The notes beneath the pieces are model-generated. The model was not told where the DNA came from and searched no databases. It worked only from the letters and a program-made list of their open reading frames with translations. A DNA stretch of 64,000 nucleotides from Stutzerimonas sp. S1 (GTDB taxonomy: Bacteria > Pseudomonadota > Gammaproteobacteria > Pseudomonadales > Pseudomonadaceae), in NCBI RefSeq assembly GCF_025966695.1, contig NZ_JAOEIY010000001.1, positions 124,001-188,000 on the forward strand, read 5' to 3'. Shown here piece by piece: positions 52,732 through 60,674 of this stretch. The stretch's first letter is position 1. Each line of letters begins with the position of its first letter. The translations under genes were made by a program, and so were the position numbers.

Positions 52732-53256
52732 ATGAAGATTGCACCCCTCGCTGCCGTCGCCGGGCTGGGCCTGACCCTGGTACTGGCCGGCCTCAGCTTC
52801 GCCGATGACGACGACCATCACGAGCGCAAGGGCTACAAGCGGCCCAAGCGCCTGGCGGTACCCAGCGACGCGCCGCTGGTGTGGAAGGAAGAATGCGCCG
52901 CCTGCCACATGCTCTATTCCCCCGGCCTGCTGCCTGCCGATGCCTGGCGCGAGCAGATGCGCACCCTGGACGATCACTACGGCAGCAATGCGTCGCTGGA
53001 CCCGGTGCAGGAAAAGGAAATCCTCGACTTCCTGGTCCGCGCCTCGGCCGCCAACCACCTGCCGGTGGAGCCGTCGCCCACCGTCGGCGAGCCACCACGC
53101 ATCAGCCAGACGCGCTGGTTCGAGCACAAGCACGACGAGGTCAGCGAAGCCAAGTTCGCCCGCGAGTCGGTCGGCGGCCGCTTCAACTGCGTGGCCTGCC
53201 ATCGCGACGCCGAACGCGGCGACTTCGATGACGATCGCGTGAAGATCCCGCGCTGA
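52732..53256 (+). CDS. Di-haem cytochrome c (DHC-like)
   Basis: A 174-aa periplasmic electron carrier with signal peptide (cut near SFA-DD, residue 24), an Asp/His-rich mature start, and two haem motifs CAACH (about 55) and CVACH (about 152). Similar di-haem proteins commonly sit next to a DUF1924 cytochrome and a cytochrome b-type membrane protein, as here. The start ATG at 52732 is 10 nt after the DUF1924 stop. Confidence 0.88.
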   Translation: MKIAPLAAVAGLGLTLVLAGLSFADDDDHHERKGYKRPKRLAVPSDAPLVWKEECAACHMLYSPGLLPADAWREQMRTLDDHYGSNASLDPVQEKEILDFLVRASAANHLPVEPSPTVGEPPRISQTRWFEHKHDEVSEAKFARESVGGRFNCVACHRDAERGDFDDDRVKIPR

Positions 53257-53288
53257 GCGCCACTCTTTCCCCACAGAGGTAATCCGTA

Positions 53289-53750
53289 ATGAACACTTCC
53301 ACTCTGCGCGGCGCCCTGGCGCTGTCGCTGCTGGTCAACTGCGGCGTGCTGGGCACTCTCGCCTGGCAGAAACTGCAAACCGACGGGCTGCCCATGCCGT
53401 CCGGCGCACCGACCGAGCTGTCGCGCCAGCTGGAGCTTAGCGCCAACCAGTTAGGGCGCTGGCATGACGGCCAAGCGCCCTATCTGGCCCAGTTGCATGC
53501 GCTCGACAGCGAATTCGACGCCCAGCGCGGCAGGTTGTTAGAGGCGCTGCTCGGCGAGCAGGTCGATCCCGCGCAGGTCGCGCGCGAGCAGGCAAAACTC
53601 AGTGAGCTGCGCGAGGCCCGCCAGCAACTGCAGATCGATCAGCTGCTGAGCGAGCGCGAGCTGCTCGACGCCCGCCAGCGGCAGAAGCTGGTGAACTTTC
53701 TCGCCCGTCAGAACGCGTCGGCCGAACTGGCGTCGCTGCACGCTCAGTAG
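53289..53750 (+). CDS. Periplasmic CpxP/ZraP-like heavy-metal-resistance family protein
   Basis: A 153-aa protein with an uncleaved or barely cleaved N-terminal hydrophobic segment (about 8-26) and a long helical periplasmic part (LSRQLELSANQLGRW ... ELLDARQRQKL) like ZraP/CnrX/CpxP. Third gene of the cytochrome operon, 32 nt after the di-haem gene. May sense or bind metal; inferred from fold pattern only. Confidence 0.7.
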   Translation: MNTSTLRGALALSLLVNCGVLGTLAWQKLQTDGLPMPSGAPTELSRQLELSANQLGRWHDGQAPYLAQLHALDSEFDAQRGRLLEALLGEQVDPAQVAREQAKLSELREARQQLQIDQLLSERELLDARQRQKLVNFLARQNASAELASLHAQ

Positions 53751-53811
53751 CCGTCATCCAGGCGAACGCCGCGAACCTCTCGGCCGCGGCGCTCGCCGAT
53801 CCCATTGAATC

Positions 53812-55965
53812 TCAGCCTTCGCTCGCCTTGCGCGCCTGGCTCGGCGTTCTGAGCGGTTCTGTGAGTACGTCCGCACTGGCCAGCGGCACGGCCTCGCGCT
53901 CGCGATCGCCGCTGGTGTTGGCCAGCAGGCTGACGGTGGCGGTCTGCAGATAGGCGTACAGCTGGCGCAGCAGCTGCGGCTGATCCTCAGCCGCGACGAT
54001 CCGCTCGCCAGCCGGTTCACGGCCCAGGCGATAGCGATACAGCCGCGCCGGCTGCTCCTTGGGCTGCACCAGCACCCGATCACCACGGATCAGCGCCACG
54101 GTCTGGTCGCTGCCCGACGGCTTGACGATGCCGAAACCCGGATCGTCCGCCGCCAGGCTGAGCAGGTCGCGGCCCCAGCATTGATGACGCACCTCGCCAC
54201 CGAGGCGGCCCATGATGGTCGGCACCACGTCCACCTGCGTACCGACCACCTCGCGACGGCTGCCGAAACGCTCGGTGATGCCCGGCGCGATCAGCAGCAG
54301 CGGCACGTGAAAGCGCAGCAGGTCCATCTCGGTGACTTCCTCCGGTGCGCCGAAACCGTGATCGCCGACGACCACGAATAGCGTCTGGTCGAACCAGGGC
54401 TGGTTACGCACCTTGTCGAAGAACTGCCCCAGCGCCCAGTCCGAATAACGCATCGCCGTCAGATGCTGGTCCAGCGCGCCATGCCCCTCGACTGCAGCGA
54501 CCGGCAACTGCTCGGGCAGCGCATAGGGTGTGTGGTTGGACAGCGTCTGCAGCAGCGCATAGAACGGCTTGCCGCGGTCGAGCTGGCCCAGCTCCTCGGC
54601 GGCGCGGGTGAACATGTCCTGATCGGATACGCCCCAGGTCGGATCGGCCACCACTGGATCGACGTAGTCGCCGCGGCCGATGAAGCGCGTCATGCCCTGG
54701 TTGCTGAAGAAACCGGACTGGTTGTCCCAGGCAAAGTCGCCGTTGTAGACGTAGAGGTCGTTGAACGCCCGTGCGCTAAGCAGCTGTGGCAGCCCGGAGA
54801 AGCGGTTGCCGCCTTCCGGCGTCTGCATCAGATATTCGAAACCCGGCAGATTGGGGAAGCAGGCCATGCTAGCGAACATGCCCTGGTGGGTGTGGGTGCC
54901 GTTGGCGAAGAAGCGCTCGAACAACAGCCCTTCGCCGGCCAGACGGTCGAAATTCGGCGTGATGCCATCCTGGCTGCCCAGCGCACCGACGAAGCGCCCG
55001 GCGAAGCTTTCCATCAGGATCACCACCACGTTGCGCACCGCCAGCTGCCCGTCCGCTGGCGGCTGGAAATCGCGGCGTACCGGCGCCAGCTCGGCATCCA
55101 CCAGCTGATCGTTGTCGGTCAGCAGCAGTTCGCGGGTGATCGCCTGTGCCTGCTCGGCCGGCAGCGTCGCCTTCCAGCTGTTGTCGCGGTGGCTGGAGAA
55201 GCGGTTGCGGGCCGCATCGTAGAGCGACAGCGTCGCGTTCAGACCGAGGTGATTGGCAAACATCGACTCGGTGGTGAAGGCATCGCCCCAGCGCAGCGGC
55301 GGCCCCTGACGCAGCGTGCCGCGCGCGGCCACCACACTGACCACCAGCAACACGCCGAACACCGCCGTGCGGGTATACCAGGCCGGGCCGCTGCGGCGCG
55401 CGCTGGTTGAGTGAACAGCCGGTGCGCCACGCGTCAGCCGCTCCAGCCAGCCGAACAGAGCGTACATCGTCACGCTCGCCATGCCCCAAGCCGCCAGCAG
55501 CTGCAACACCGGGAAGCCATGCCAGAGCATGCTCAGCACGGTAGCCGGGTCTTCCTGCAGGTATTGGAACACCAGGCTGTTCAGGCGCTGATGAAACTCG
55601 CGATAGAAGTTCAGTTCGATCAGCCCGAGCAGGATCGTCAGGCTCGCACACACACTCAACCACAGCCGCAGCAGGCCGCGCGCCGCCATCACGCGCACGC
55701 TCAGCACGCCGAGCAGCAGCGGCAGGAGGATATACACCGTCACCCGCAGGTCGAAACGCAGGCCGTTGCCGAACGCCTCGACGAAACTGGCCGTCGGTGT
55801 GCTGCCGATCAGCTCGCGGTTGAACAGCAGCAGGCCCAGACGCAGCAGGGCGAACAGTGCCAGCAGCGCAACGGCGCTGGCGAGGATGAAGCGCAGGTGT
55901 GCGGCGAGGCCGTTGAAACCGGGCAGCGGGCGCTGTCGACCGGGACGGCGCAATGAGGAAAGCAT
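53812..55965 (-). CDS. LTA synthase/phosphoglycerol transferase-like sulfatase
   Basis: A 717-aa inner-membrane enzyme of the alkaline phosphatase superfamily. About five N-terminal membrane segments (to about residue 215), then a periplasmic sulfatase-fold domain: ILMESFAGRF, nucleophile threonine region NGTHTHQGMF, and metal-binding VVVGDHGFGAPEEV. LtaS-like members in Gram-negatives transfer phosphoglycerol to periplasmic glucans or other envelope glycans. Start MLSSLRRPGRQ (55965) is 11 nt after dgkA; the frame is open to 56229. Last gene of warB-inaA-dgkA operon. Confidence 0.87.
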   Translation of the reverse strand: MLSSLRRPGRQRPLPGFNGLAAHLRFILASAVALLALFALLRLGLLLFNRELIGSTPTASFVEAFGNGLRFDLRVTVYILLPLLLGVLSVRVMAARGLLRLWLSVCASLTILLGLIELNFYREFHQRLNSLVFQYLQEDPATVLSMLWHGFPVLQLLAAWGMASVTMYALFGWLERLTRGAPAVHSTSARRSGPAWYTRTAVFGVLLVVSVVAARGTLRQGPPLRWGDAFTTESMFANHLGLNATLSLYDAARNRFSSHRDNSWKATLPAEQAQAITRELLLTDNDQLVDAELAPVRRDFQPPADGQLAVRNVVVILMESFAGRFVGALGSQDGITPNFDRLAGEGLLFERFFANGTHTHQGMFASMACFPNLPGFEYLMQTPEGGNRFSGLPQLLSARAFNDLYVYNGDFAWDNQSGFFSNQGMTRFIGRGDYVDPVVADPTWGVSDQDMFTRAAEELGQLDRGKPFYALLQTLSNHTPYALPEQLPVAAVEGHGALDQHLTAMRYSDWALGQFFDKVRNQPWFDQTLFVVVGDHGFGAPEEVTEMDLLRFHVPLLLIAPGITERFGSRREVVGTQVDVVPTIMGRLGGEVRHQCWGRDLLSLAADDPGFGIVKPSGSDQTVALIRGDRVLVQPKEQPARLYRYRLGREPAGERIVAAEDQPQLLRQLYAYLQTATVSLLANTSGDREREAVPLASADVLTEPLRTPSQARKASEG

Positions 55966-55976
55966 GGGTACGTCCT

Positions 55977-56372
55977 TCAGGGGATCAGGATCACGCCCCA
56001 GACCAGGCCGGTCAGGCACAGCGCCAGCAGTTGCGCGGCGCTGCCCATGTCCTTGGCCCGCCCGGAGAGCGGATGCAGGTCGAGGGAGATGCGATCGACG
56101 GTGGCCTCGATGGCCGAGTTGAGCAGCTCGACGATCAGCCCGAGAAACACCACGCCGATCAGCACCGCACGCTCGACGCGGCTGACGTCGAGCAGCAGCG
56201 CCACGGGGATCAGCAGCAGGTTCAACCACACCAGCTGGCGGAACGCCGCTTCGCCGGCATAGGCGGCCTTGAGGCCGGCCAGCGAATAGCCGGCCGCATT
56301 ACAGATGCGTGCCAGCCCGCCGCGGCCCTTGAGTGCCGCGGCGGCGCCCAGCGGGTTCGGCTCAGATGACAT
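55977..56372 (-). CDS. dgkA: Diacylglycerol kinase
   Basis: A 131-aa trimeric inner-membrane kinase recycling diacylglycerol to phosphatidate. Contains the family block EAAFRQLVWL and VELLNSAIEATVDRISLDLHPLSGRAKDMGSAAQ with catalytic Glu and Asp, and three hydrophobic segments. Start chosen at MSSEPNPLG (56372; MPMSSEP at 56378 also possible). Overlaps the end of inaA. With LtaS-like and ColRS neighbours it fits DAG recycling after lipid-derived glycan or LPS modification. Confidence 0.94.
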   Translation of the reverse strand: MSSEPNPLGAAAALKGRGGLARICNAAGYSLAGLKAAYAGEAAFRQLVWLNLLLIPVALLLDVSRVERAVLIGVVFLGLIVELLNSAIEATVDRISLDLHPLSGRAKDMGSAAQLLALCLTGLVWGVILIP

Positions 56373-57081
56373 GGGCATCCGCCTCGCTGGCTGTCGTGTG
56401 CGCGGCGAGCAGCCGCAACCAGTCCTCGACAGGCATGTCCTGGCGGTGCCGATGGAGCTGGCGCAGGTCGTGGCGCGCCGCGGCGCTGCGGCGCAGGCGG
56501 CGGCGACTCTTCTCCAGATCGAGCAGAGCAACCTCGACCCAGGCCGCATCGCCCGCGCCATGCACGCGCAGGAAGATGTGCTTGGGGTAGCAGCAGCCAT
56601 GCTGCCAGCGCGCCCGGTGAATACGATTCAGGGCGACGCCGACCGCCGCCAGCATGCGCTGGTGGACGAGCGTGCCGTGGCGCTCGGTGTGACCGTCGCG
56701 GTACCAGTTCTCCAGGCTGACGAAGCCGTCCAGCTCCGCGGTCACCAGCAGTGCCTGCCACTGCCCGGCCTGCTGCCGGGTCCCGCAGTAGACGAGCTCC
56801 GGCACCCGCACGCCGAGGCGGGCGAAGGCTTGCAGTGCCTGCAGCTCGCGCAACACGGTAGGCCGGCCGAACGGATGGGCGAGCGAGCGATACAGGTGGC
56901 CAATCTGACGTTTGCTGTACAGCAGCGGCTGCGAAGCGTCGCGCAGACGCACGCGCTGCACCCCGCTTTCGCCGGCGCGCCGCTGATTGGGTTCCTCGAC
57001 CCATTCGCCCTGGGTATCCCACCAGCGCTGGAAGGTGCTGGTCAGGCTTTCGCGGGCTGGCAGAACGATTGGTTGATTCAT
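56362..57081 (-). CDS. inaA: InaA-type lipopolysaccharide kinase family protein
   Basis: A 239-aa protein-kinase-fold enzyme of the Kdo/WaaP kinase (InaA) type. Blocks: YSKRQIGHLYRSL, TVLRELQALQAF (alpha C), HQRMLAAVGVALNRIHRARWQHGCCYPKHIFL (catalytic-loop-like region) and LLDLEKSRRR (metal-binding D). In P. aeruginosa the gene order inaA (PA4378), methyltransferase (PA4379), colS, colR is the same. Start 57081 (MNQPIVLPAR), 2 nt after the methyltransferase stop. Confidence 0.88.
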   Translation of the reverse strand: MNQPIVLPARESLTSTFQRWWDTQGEWVEEPNQRRAGESGVQRVRLRDASQPLLYSKRQIGHLYRSLAHPFGRPTVLRELQALQAFARLGVRVPELVYCGTRQQAGQWQALLVTAELDGFVSLENWYRDGHTERHGTLVHQRMLAAVGVALNRIHRARWQHGCCYPKHIFLRVHGAGDAAWVEVALLDLEKSRRRLRRSAAARHDLRQLHRHRQDMPVEDWLRLLAAHTTASEADAHVI

Positions 57082-57083
57082 GC

Positions 57084-57761
57084 TCACCCCCGCTTGCGCA
57101 GCACGTAGACCCGCCACATGGCGTAGCCGGGCAGGAAGTCGCAGTGCTCGAGGATGTCGAAACCGGCCTCGGCGAACTCCGCCTCAATCACCGAGCGGGC
57201 GACGACGAAGCGGTTCTGGTTGTCCTTGGCCGGCCGCCGACGCTCCAAACGCTTGCGCTTCCAGGCCTTGTAGTTGCCATCGACCCACAGCGAGACGATC
57301 AGGGTGTCGCGGGTGACGCGGTGGAACTCGCGCAGCATCGCCAGGCGGTGCGCCGGATCGGCGATGTGGTGCAGCAGGCGCATGCAGAAGATGCTGTCCA
57401 CCGCGTTGTTGCCCATGTCGATGGCGAAGGCCGAGGTCTGGAAGGTTTCCACCCGCTTGACCACCTCCAGCGGCTGCGCCGCTTCGGCGATCGCCAGCAT
57501 GTCGGCGGAATTGTCCGCAGCGAAGATCATCCGGCTGGGGTGCTCGGCCAGCAGCGGCCAGAAGCGCCCGGCGCCACAGGGCAGGTCGAGCACCAGGTCG
57601 GGATCGCCGGCGATCTTCAGCGCACGCCGCGCCAGTTGCTCGTCACGCCAATGCGACAGCCGTCTGGCCAGGCCAGCCTGATGCTTGTGCAGATATTCGT
57701 AGGCGTGCTCGCGGTCGTACTTGCGCGAGAACTCCAGTTCGATGGGGCTCGATCTCGTCAT
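57084..57761 (-). CDS. WarB-like class I SAM methyltransferase of the ColRS locus
   Basis: A 225-aa cytoplasmic methyltransferase; motif I reads LVLDLPCGAGRFWPLL and the post-I region FAADNSADMLAIA. It corresponds by position to PA4379 (WarB), implicated in LPS/O-antigen modification. First gene of the operon, with a ColR-box-like motif 67 nt upstream of the ATG at 57761. Overlap of control site and colS 3' end suggests an internal promoter. Confidence 0.85.
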   Translation of the reverse strand: MTRSSPIELEFSRKYDREHAYEYLHKHQAGLARRLSHWRDEQLARRALKIAGDPDLVLDLPCGAGRFWPLLAEHPSRMIFAADNSADMLAIAEAAQPLEVVKRVETFQTSAFAIDMGNNAVDSIFCMRLLHHIADPAHRLAMLREFHRVTRDTLIVSLWVDGNYKAWKRKRLERRRPAKDNQNRFVVARSVIEAEFAEAGFDILEHCDFLPGYAMWRVYVLRKRG

Positions 57762-57828
57762 GGCGGGCGTTCCGGTTGGGATGGTGACGCCACACTAGCG
57801 AGGCCGGGATCAAGTCCCTGTCAAAAGA

Positions 57829-57844
57829 ATGTGAAAAAAACGTC
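57829..57844 (-). promoter_or_regulatory. ColR-box-like site upstream of the warB operon
   Basis: On the minus strand it reads GACGTTTTTTTCACAT, inside TTTGACGTTTTTTTCAC. This matches the ColR-binding consensus from P. putida as I recall it, (T/C)(T/C)NA(C/G)NN(T/C)TTTTTCAC, at every fixed position. A TTGACA hexamer (minus strand, 57819-57824) follows directly. The identical 16 bases recur upstream of colR. Confidence 0.7.
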
Positions 57845-59117
57845 AAATAACGCGATCCGACAAGCGCACCCGGAAACAGCTGCCCTGCGGCTCGCGCGAC
57901 GTTATACCGACGTCCCAGCCCTGGTGTGCGCAGATTCGCTTGACCAGCGACAGCCCCAGACCCAGCCCCTCGCCACGCCCCTCGGCGCCGCGCACGAACG
58001 GCTGGAACATGCGCTCCTGCTGGTCCAGCGGAATGCCCACGCCGCTGTCTTCGACCCGAAAGCCACCGTCGGCAAGCACCAGCGTCACGCTGCCGCTGTC
58101 GGTGTAGTGCAACGCGTTGCGCAGCAGGTTGGACATCACCGTACCGAGCAGCGTGCGGTTGTAGACGCCGTGGTCATCGCCCTCGATCTTCAGCGCGAAG
58201 TCCAGGCCTTTCTCCGCCAGCAGCGGCCCCCAGCGCTCGCTCTGTTCGGTGGCGACGCTGGCCAACGTCGCGTCGCCGCCGAACGAGGCTTGCTCCGGCC
58301 GCGCGCGCGCCAGCAGCAGGAAGGTTTCCACCAGTTCGTGCATTTCCTGCGCGGCACGCTGGATGCGCGCCGCCTGCTGCTGCGCCCGCGGCGGCAGCGC
58401 GGCCTGTTCGAGCAATTCGCAGGCGCCGAGCACCACCATCAGCGGCGTGCGCAGCTCATGGCTGACGTCGGCGGTGAACAGCCGCTCGCGTTCCAGGGTG
58501 CGGCGCAGCTGGCCCAGCGTGCTGTCGAACGCGGCGGCCAGGTGGCCCACCTCGTCGTCCGGATACTGCAGCGCCAGCGGCGGCGCCAGCGGATGCAGCT
58601 GGTCGCGATGGCGCACCTGATTGGCCAGCCGACTGACCGGCGCCATCACCCGGTTCGCCATCAGCCGCCCCAGCCCCCAGGCACCCAGCACGCTGAGCAC
58701 GAAGCCGGCGAGCACCACGTTGAACAGCGCGTTCTCGCGTGCCTCGAACTCGTTCTGGTCCTCCATCAGCACATAACGCTCGCCCGCCAGGTCGCGGACG
58801 AACACGTAGAAGGCCTCGTCGTTGCGCACCAGTTCGGTGAACCCCGGCGCGAGCGCGGCGAGTTCTTCCGGCAGGCCGTACTGCGGCAAGCCGGAGGCGA
58901 AGAAGCGCGTGCTGGCATCCAGGCGCGGCGCCTGGCCGTGGGCCAGGTCGACGTCGAGCACGCTATCCATCTCGCGGCTCATTTCCTCGGTGACCAGCTG
59001 CGCCTCGATGAAGTACACCACCGCCACGATGCCGATGGAAAACACGCCACTGACCAGCAGCGTCATCAGCGTGAAGGCGATGACGATGCGCCGGGCGAAG
59101 GGCTGTTTAGCGAGCAT
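57843..59117 (-). CDS. colS: ColS sensor histidine kinase
   Basis: A 424-aa membrane kinase sensing excess zinc/iron. TM1 about 12-36, periplasmic loop about 37-130, TM2 about 131-150, HAMP, HisKA with phospho-accepting His in FTADVSHELRTPL, and HATPase with N box NLLRNALHYT and GEGLGLGLSLV. The periplasmic loop has an ExxE motif at E125-E128, and E38 and E95 near it, matching the metal-binding glutamates of P. putida ColS. Start at MLAKQPFARR (59117), 11-nt overlap with colR. Confidence 0.92.
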   Translation of the reverse strand: MLAKQPFARRIVIAFTLMTLLVSGVFSIGIVAVVYFIEAQLVTEEMSREMDSVLDVDLAHGQAPRLDASTRFFASGLPQYGLPEELAALAPGFTELVRNDEAFYVFVRDLAGERYVLMEDQNEFEARENALFNVVLAGFVLSVLGAWGLGRLMANRVMAPVSRLANQVRHRDQLHPLAPPLALQYPDDEVGHLAAAFDSTLGQLRRTLERERLFTADVSHELRTPLMVVLGACELLEQAALPPRAQQQAARIQRAAQEMHELVETFLLLARARPEQASFGGDATLASVATEQSERWGPLLAEKGLDFALKIEGDDHGVYNRTLLGTVMSNLLRNALHYTDSGSVTLVLADGGFRVEDSGVGIPLDQQERMFQPFVRGAEGRGEGLGLGLSLVKRICAHQGWDVGITSREPQGSCFRVRLSDRVI

Positions 59118-59790
59118 CGCCGTCCTCCGCCAGCCGGAAACCGACGCCATGCACGGTGTGCAGCAGCGGCCGGTCGAAGGGTTTGTCCAGCGCCTGACGC
59201 AGCTGGTGGATGTGGCTACGCAGAGCATCGCTGTCCGGCACATGATCACCCCACAGCGCCTCTTCCAGCTGTTCGCGGCGCACCACCGCCGGGCTCTTCT
59301 GCATCAGCAGCGCCAGCAGCTTGTGGCCGATGGGGTTGAGCCGCAGCGGCTGGCCGGCACGGCTGGCCTGCAGCGTGTCGAGGTCGTAATGCAGGTCGCC
59401 GACCTGCAGCTGGCGTTTGCGCGCGCCCTGGCTGCGCCGCAGGATCGCCTCGATGCGCGCCACCAGCTCGGACAGCGCGAACGGCTTGACCAAGTAGTCG
59501 TCGGCGCCCACGCCCAGCCCTTGCAGGCGGTCGGCCAGGGCGTCACGCGCGGTAAGCATGATGATCGGCGTATCGCGTCCGGCATCCTCGCGCAGGCGCT
59601 TGCACACCTGATAGCCGTCGATGCCCGGCAGCATCACGTCCAGCACGATCAGGTCGTAGTCCTGGGTGGCGGCCAGGTGCAGGCCGCCAAGGCCGTCCTG
59701 CGCGCAGTCGACCACGTAGCCCTTGAGTTCCAGATAGTCCAGCACGTTGGCGAGAATGTCGCGATTGTCTTCGATGACCAGGATGCGCAT
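59107..59790 (-). CDS. colR: ColR response regulator (OmpR family)
   Basis: A 227-aa transcriptional regulator. Receiver domain with acidic pocket IEDN, phospho-acceptor D51 (LIVLDVMLPG) and K102 (YLVKPF), then a winged-helix DNA-binding domain ending LLHTVHGVGFRLAEDG. Start MRILVIEDNRD at 59790; the longer frame (to 59907) reads through the promoter. ColR controls envelope and lipid-modification genes under metal or phenol stress in other pseudomonads. Confidence 0.93.
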   Translation of the reverse strand: MRILVIEDNRDILANVLDYLELKGYVVDCAQDGLGGLHLAATQDYDLIVLDVMLPGIDGYQVCKRLREDAGRDTPIIMLTARDALADRLQGLGVGADDYLVKPFALSELVARIEAILRRSQGARKRQLQVGDLHYDLDTLQASRAGQPLRLNPIGHKLLALLMQKSPAVVRREQLEEALWGDHVPDSDALRSHIHQLRQALDKPFDRPLLHTVHGVGFRLAEDGDAR

Positions 59791-59873
59791 CACACAGGTA
59801 CTCGCTGAAAGATTCGGAACGGTTGCGACAGACAGTACTGCGCCTGCGCGCGCGGCGGAACATAGTCGAAACG

Positions 59874-59889
59874 ATGTGAAAAAAACGTC
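59874..59889 (-). promoter_or_regulatory. ColR-box-like site between colR and the hemolysin-family operon
   Basis: Sixteen bases identical to the site at 57829-57844 (minus strand GACGTTTTTTTCACAT), 84 nt upstream of colR in the same orientation as the warB site. It is also 95 nt upstream of the plus-strand gene at 59985. One mismatch (first pyrimidine) to the recalled ColR consensus. Suggests autoregulation; control of the divergent operon is possible but not shown. Confidence 0.6.
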
Positions 59890-59984
59890 GTTCTTGCGCC
59901 AGGTCATTGCAGCCGCGCCGGCTTAAGACTGCCTTAAGTTTGCCGTCCAACAATCCAGTCCAGATTCCTAACCGAGGTTCCCCG

Positions 59985-60674
59985 ATGGAACTGCCCTGGG
60001 TTGATCACACCGATGTACTGGCACGTATCGGCCGCGAGCCGGCGCTGAGCCTGCAACTGGCGCAAGCCGATGCCGGCGAGCGGCGCGCCGCGCTGGAAAG
60101 TTTCATCCGTCAGCGTTTCGCCGAGCACTACGGCGCGCGAGTGCAGCACTTCATGCCCTGCCTGCTCGGTCTGCACAGCGAGCACGGCGAGGTGCAGGGC
60201 GCGGTCGGCCTGCGCAGCGCGCGGCGCCGGCCGCTGTTTCTCGAACGCTATCTGGACGAGCCCATTGAGCAGGCGGTGAGCCAGCGCTGCGGGCGCACGG
60301 TGCCGCGCGAGGAGATCGTCGAGGTCGGCAACCTGGCCGCCTTCGGCAATGCCTCGGCGCGCCTGCTGATCGTCGCGCTGACCGATCTCTTGGTCGCCCA
60401 GGGCTTTCGCTGGGTGGTGTTCACCGGCACGTCGGCGCTGCTCAACAGCTTTCAGCGCCTGGCGCTCGACCCGCTGCCGCTCGGCCTGGCCGATCCGGCG
60501 CGCATGGGCGAGGAGCTGGCCGACTGGGGCAGCTACTACGCCTGCCGGCCGCAGCTGATGGCCGGCGAGATCCTGCCCGGCCACCAGCGGCTGACGCAGC
60601 TGGGCATCTATGCGCGGCTCGGCTATCAACCGCTGTTCGATACCAGCGAGGTGCCGCATGCAGCCTGCAGCTGA
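59985..60674 (+). CDS. Thermostable hemolysin (delta-VPH) family protein
   Basis: A 229-aa protein without signal peptide. The family is named after a Vibrio parahaemolyticus factor, but its biochemistry is unclear. Recognisable blocks: RARRRPLFLERYLDEPIEQ, VEVGNLAAFGNASARLLIVALTDLL and FTGTSALLNSFQRLALDP, which resemble the GNAT-like acyltransferase layout (strand-helix with beta-bulge), so transfer of an acyl group is possible. Start 59985 (MELPWVDHTD) has a CGAGG site. First gene of a five-gene operon; overlaps the next by 17 nt. Confidence 0.78.
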   Translation: MELPWVDHTDVLARIGREPALSLQLAQADAGERRAALESFIRQRFAEHYGARVQHFMPCLLGLHSEHGEVQGAVGLRSARRRPLFLERYLDEPIEQAVSQRCGRTVPREEIVEVGNLAAFGNASARLLIVALTDLLVAQGFRWVVFTGTSALLNSFQRLALDPLPLGLADPARMGEELADWGSYYACRPQLMAGEILPGHQRLTQLGIYARLGYQPLFDTSEVPHAACS

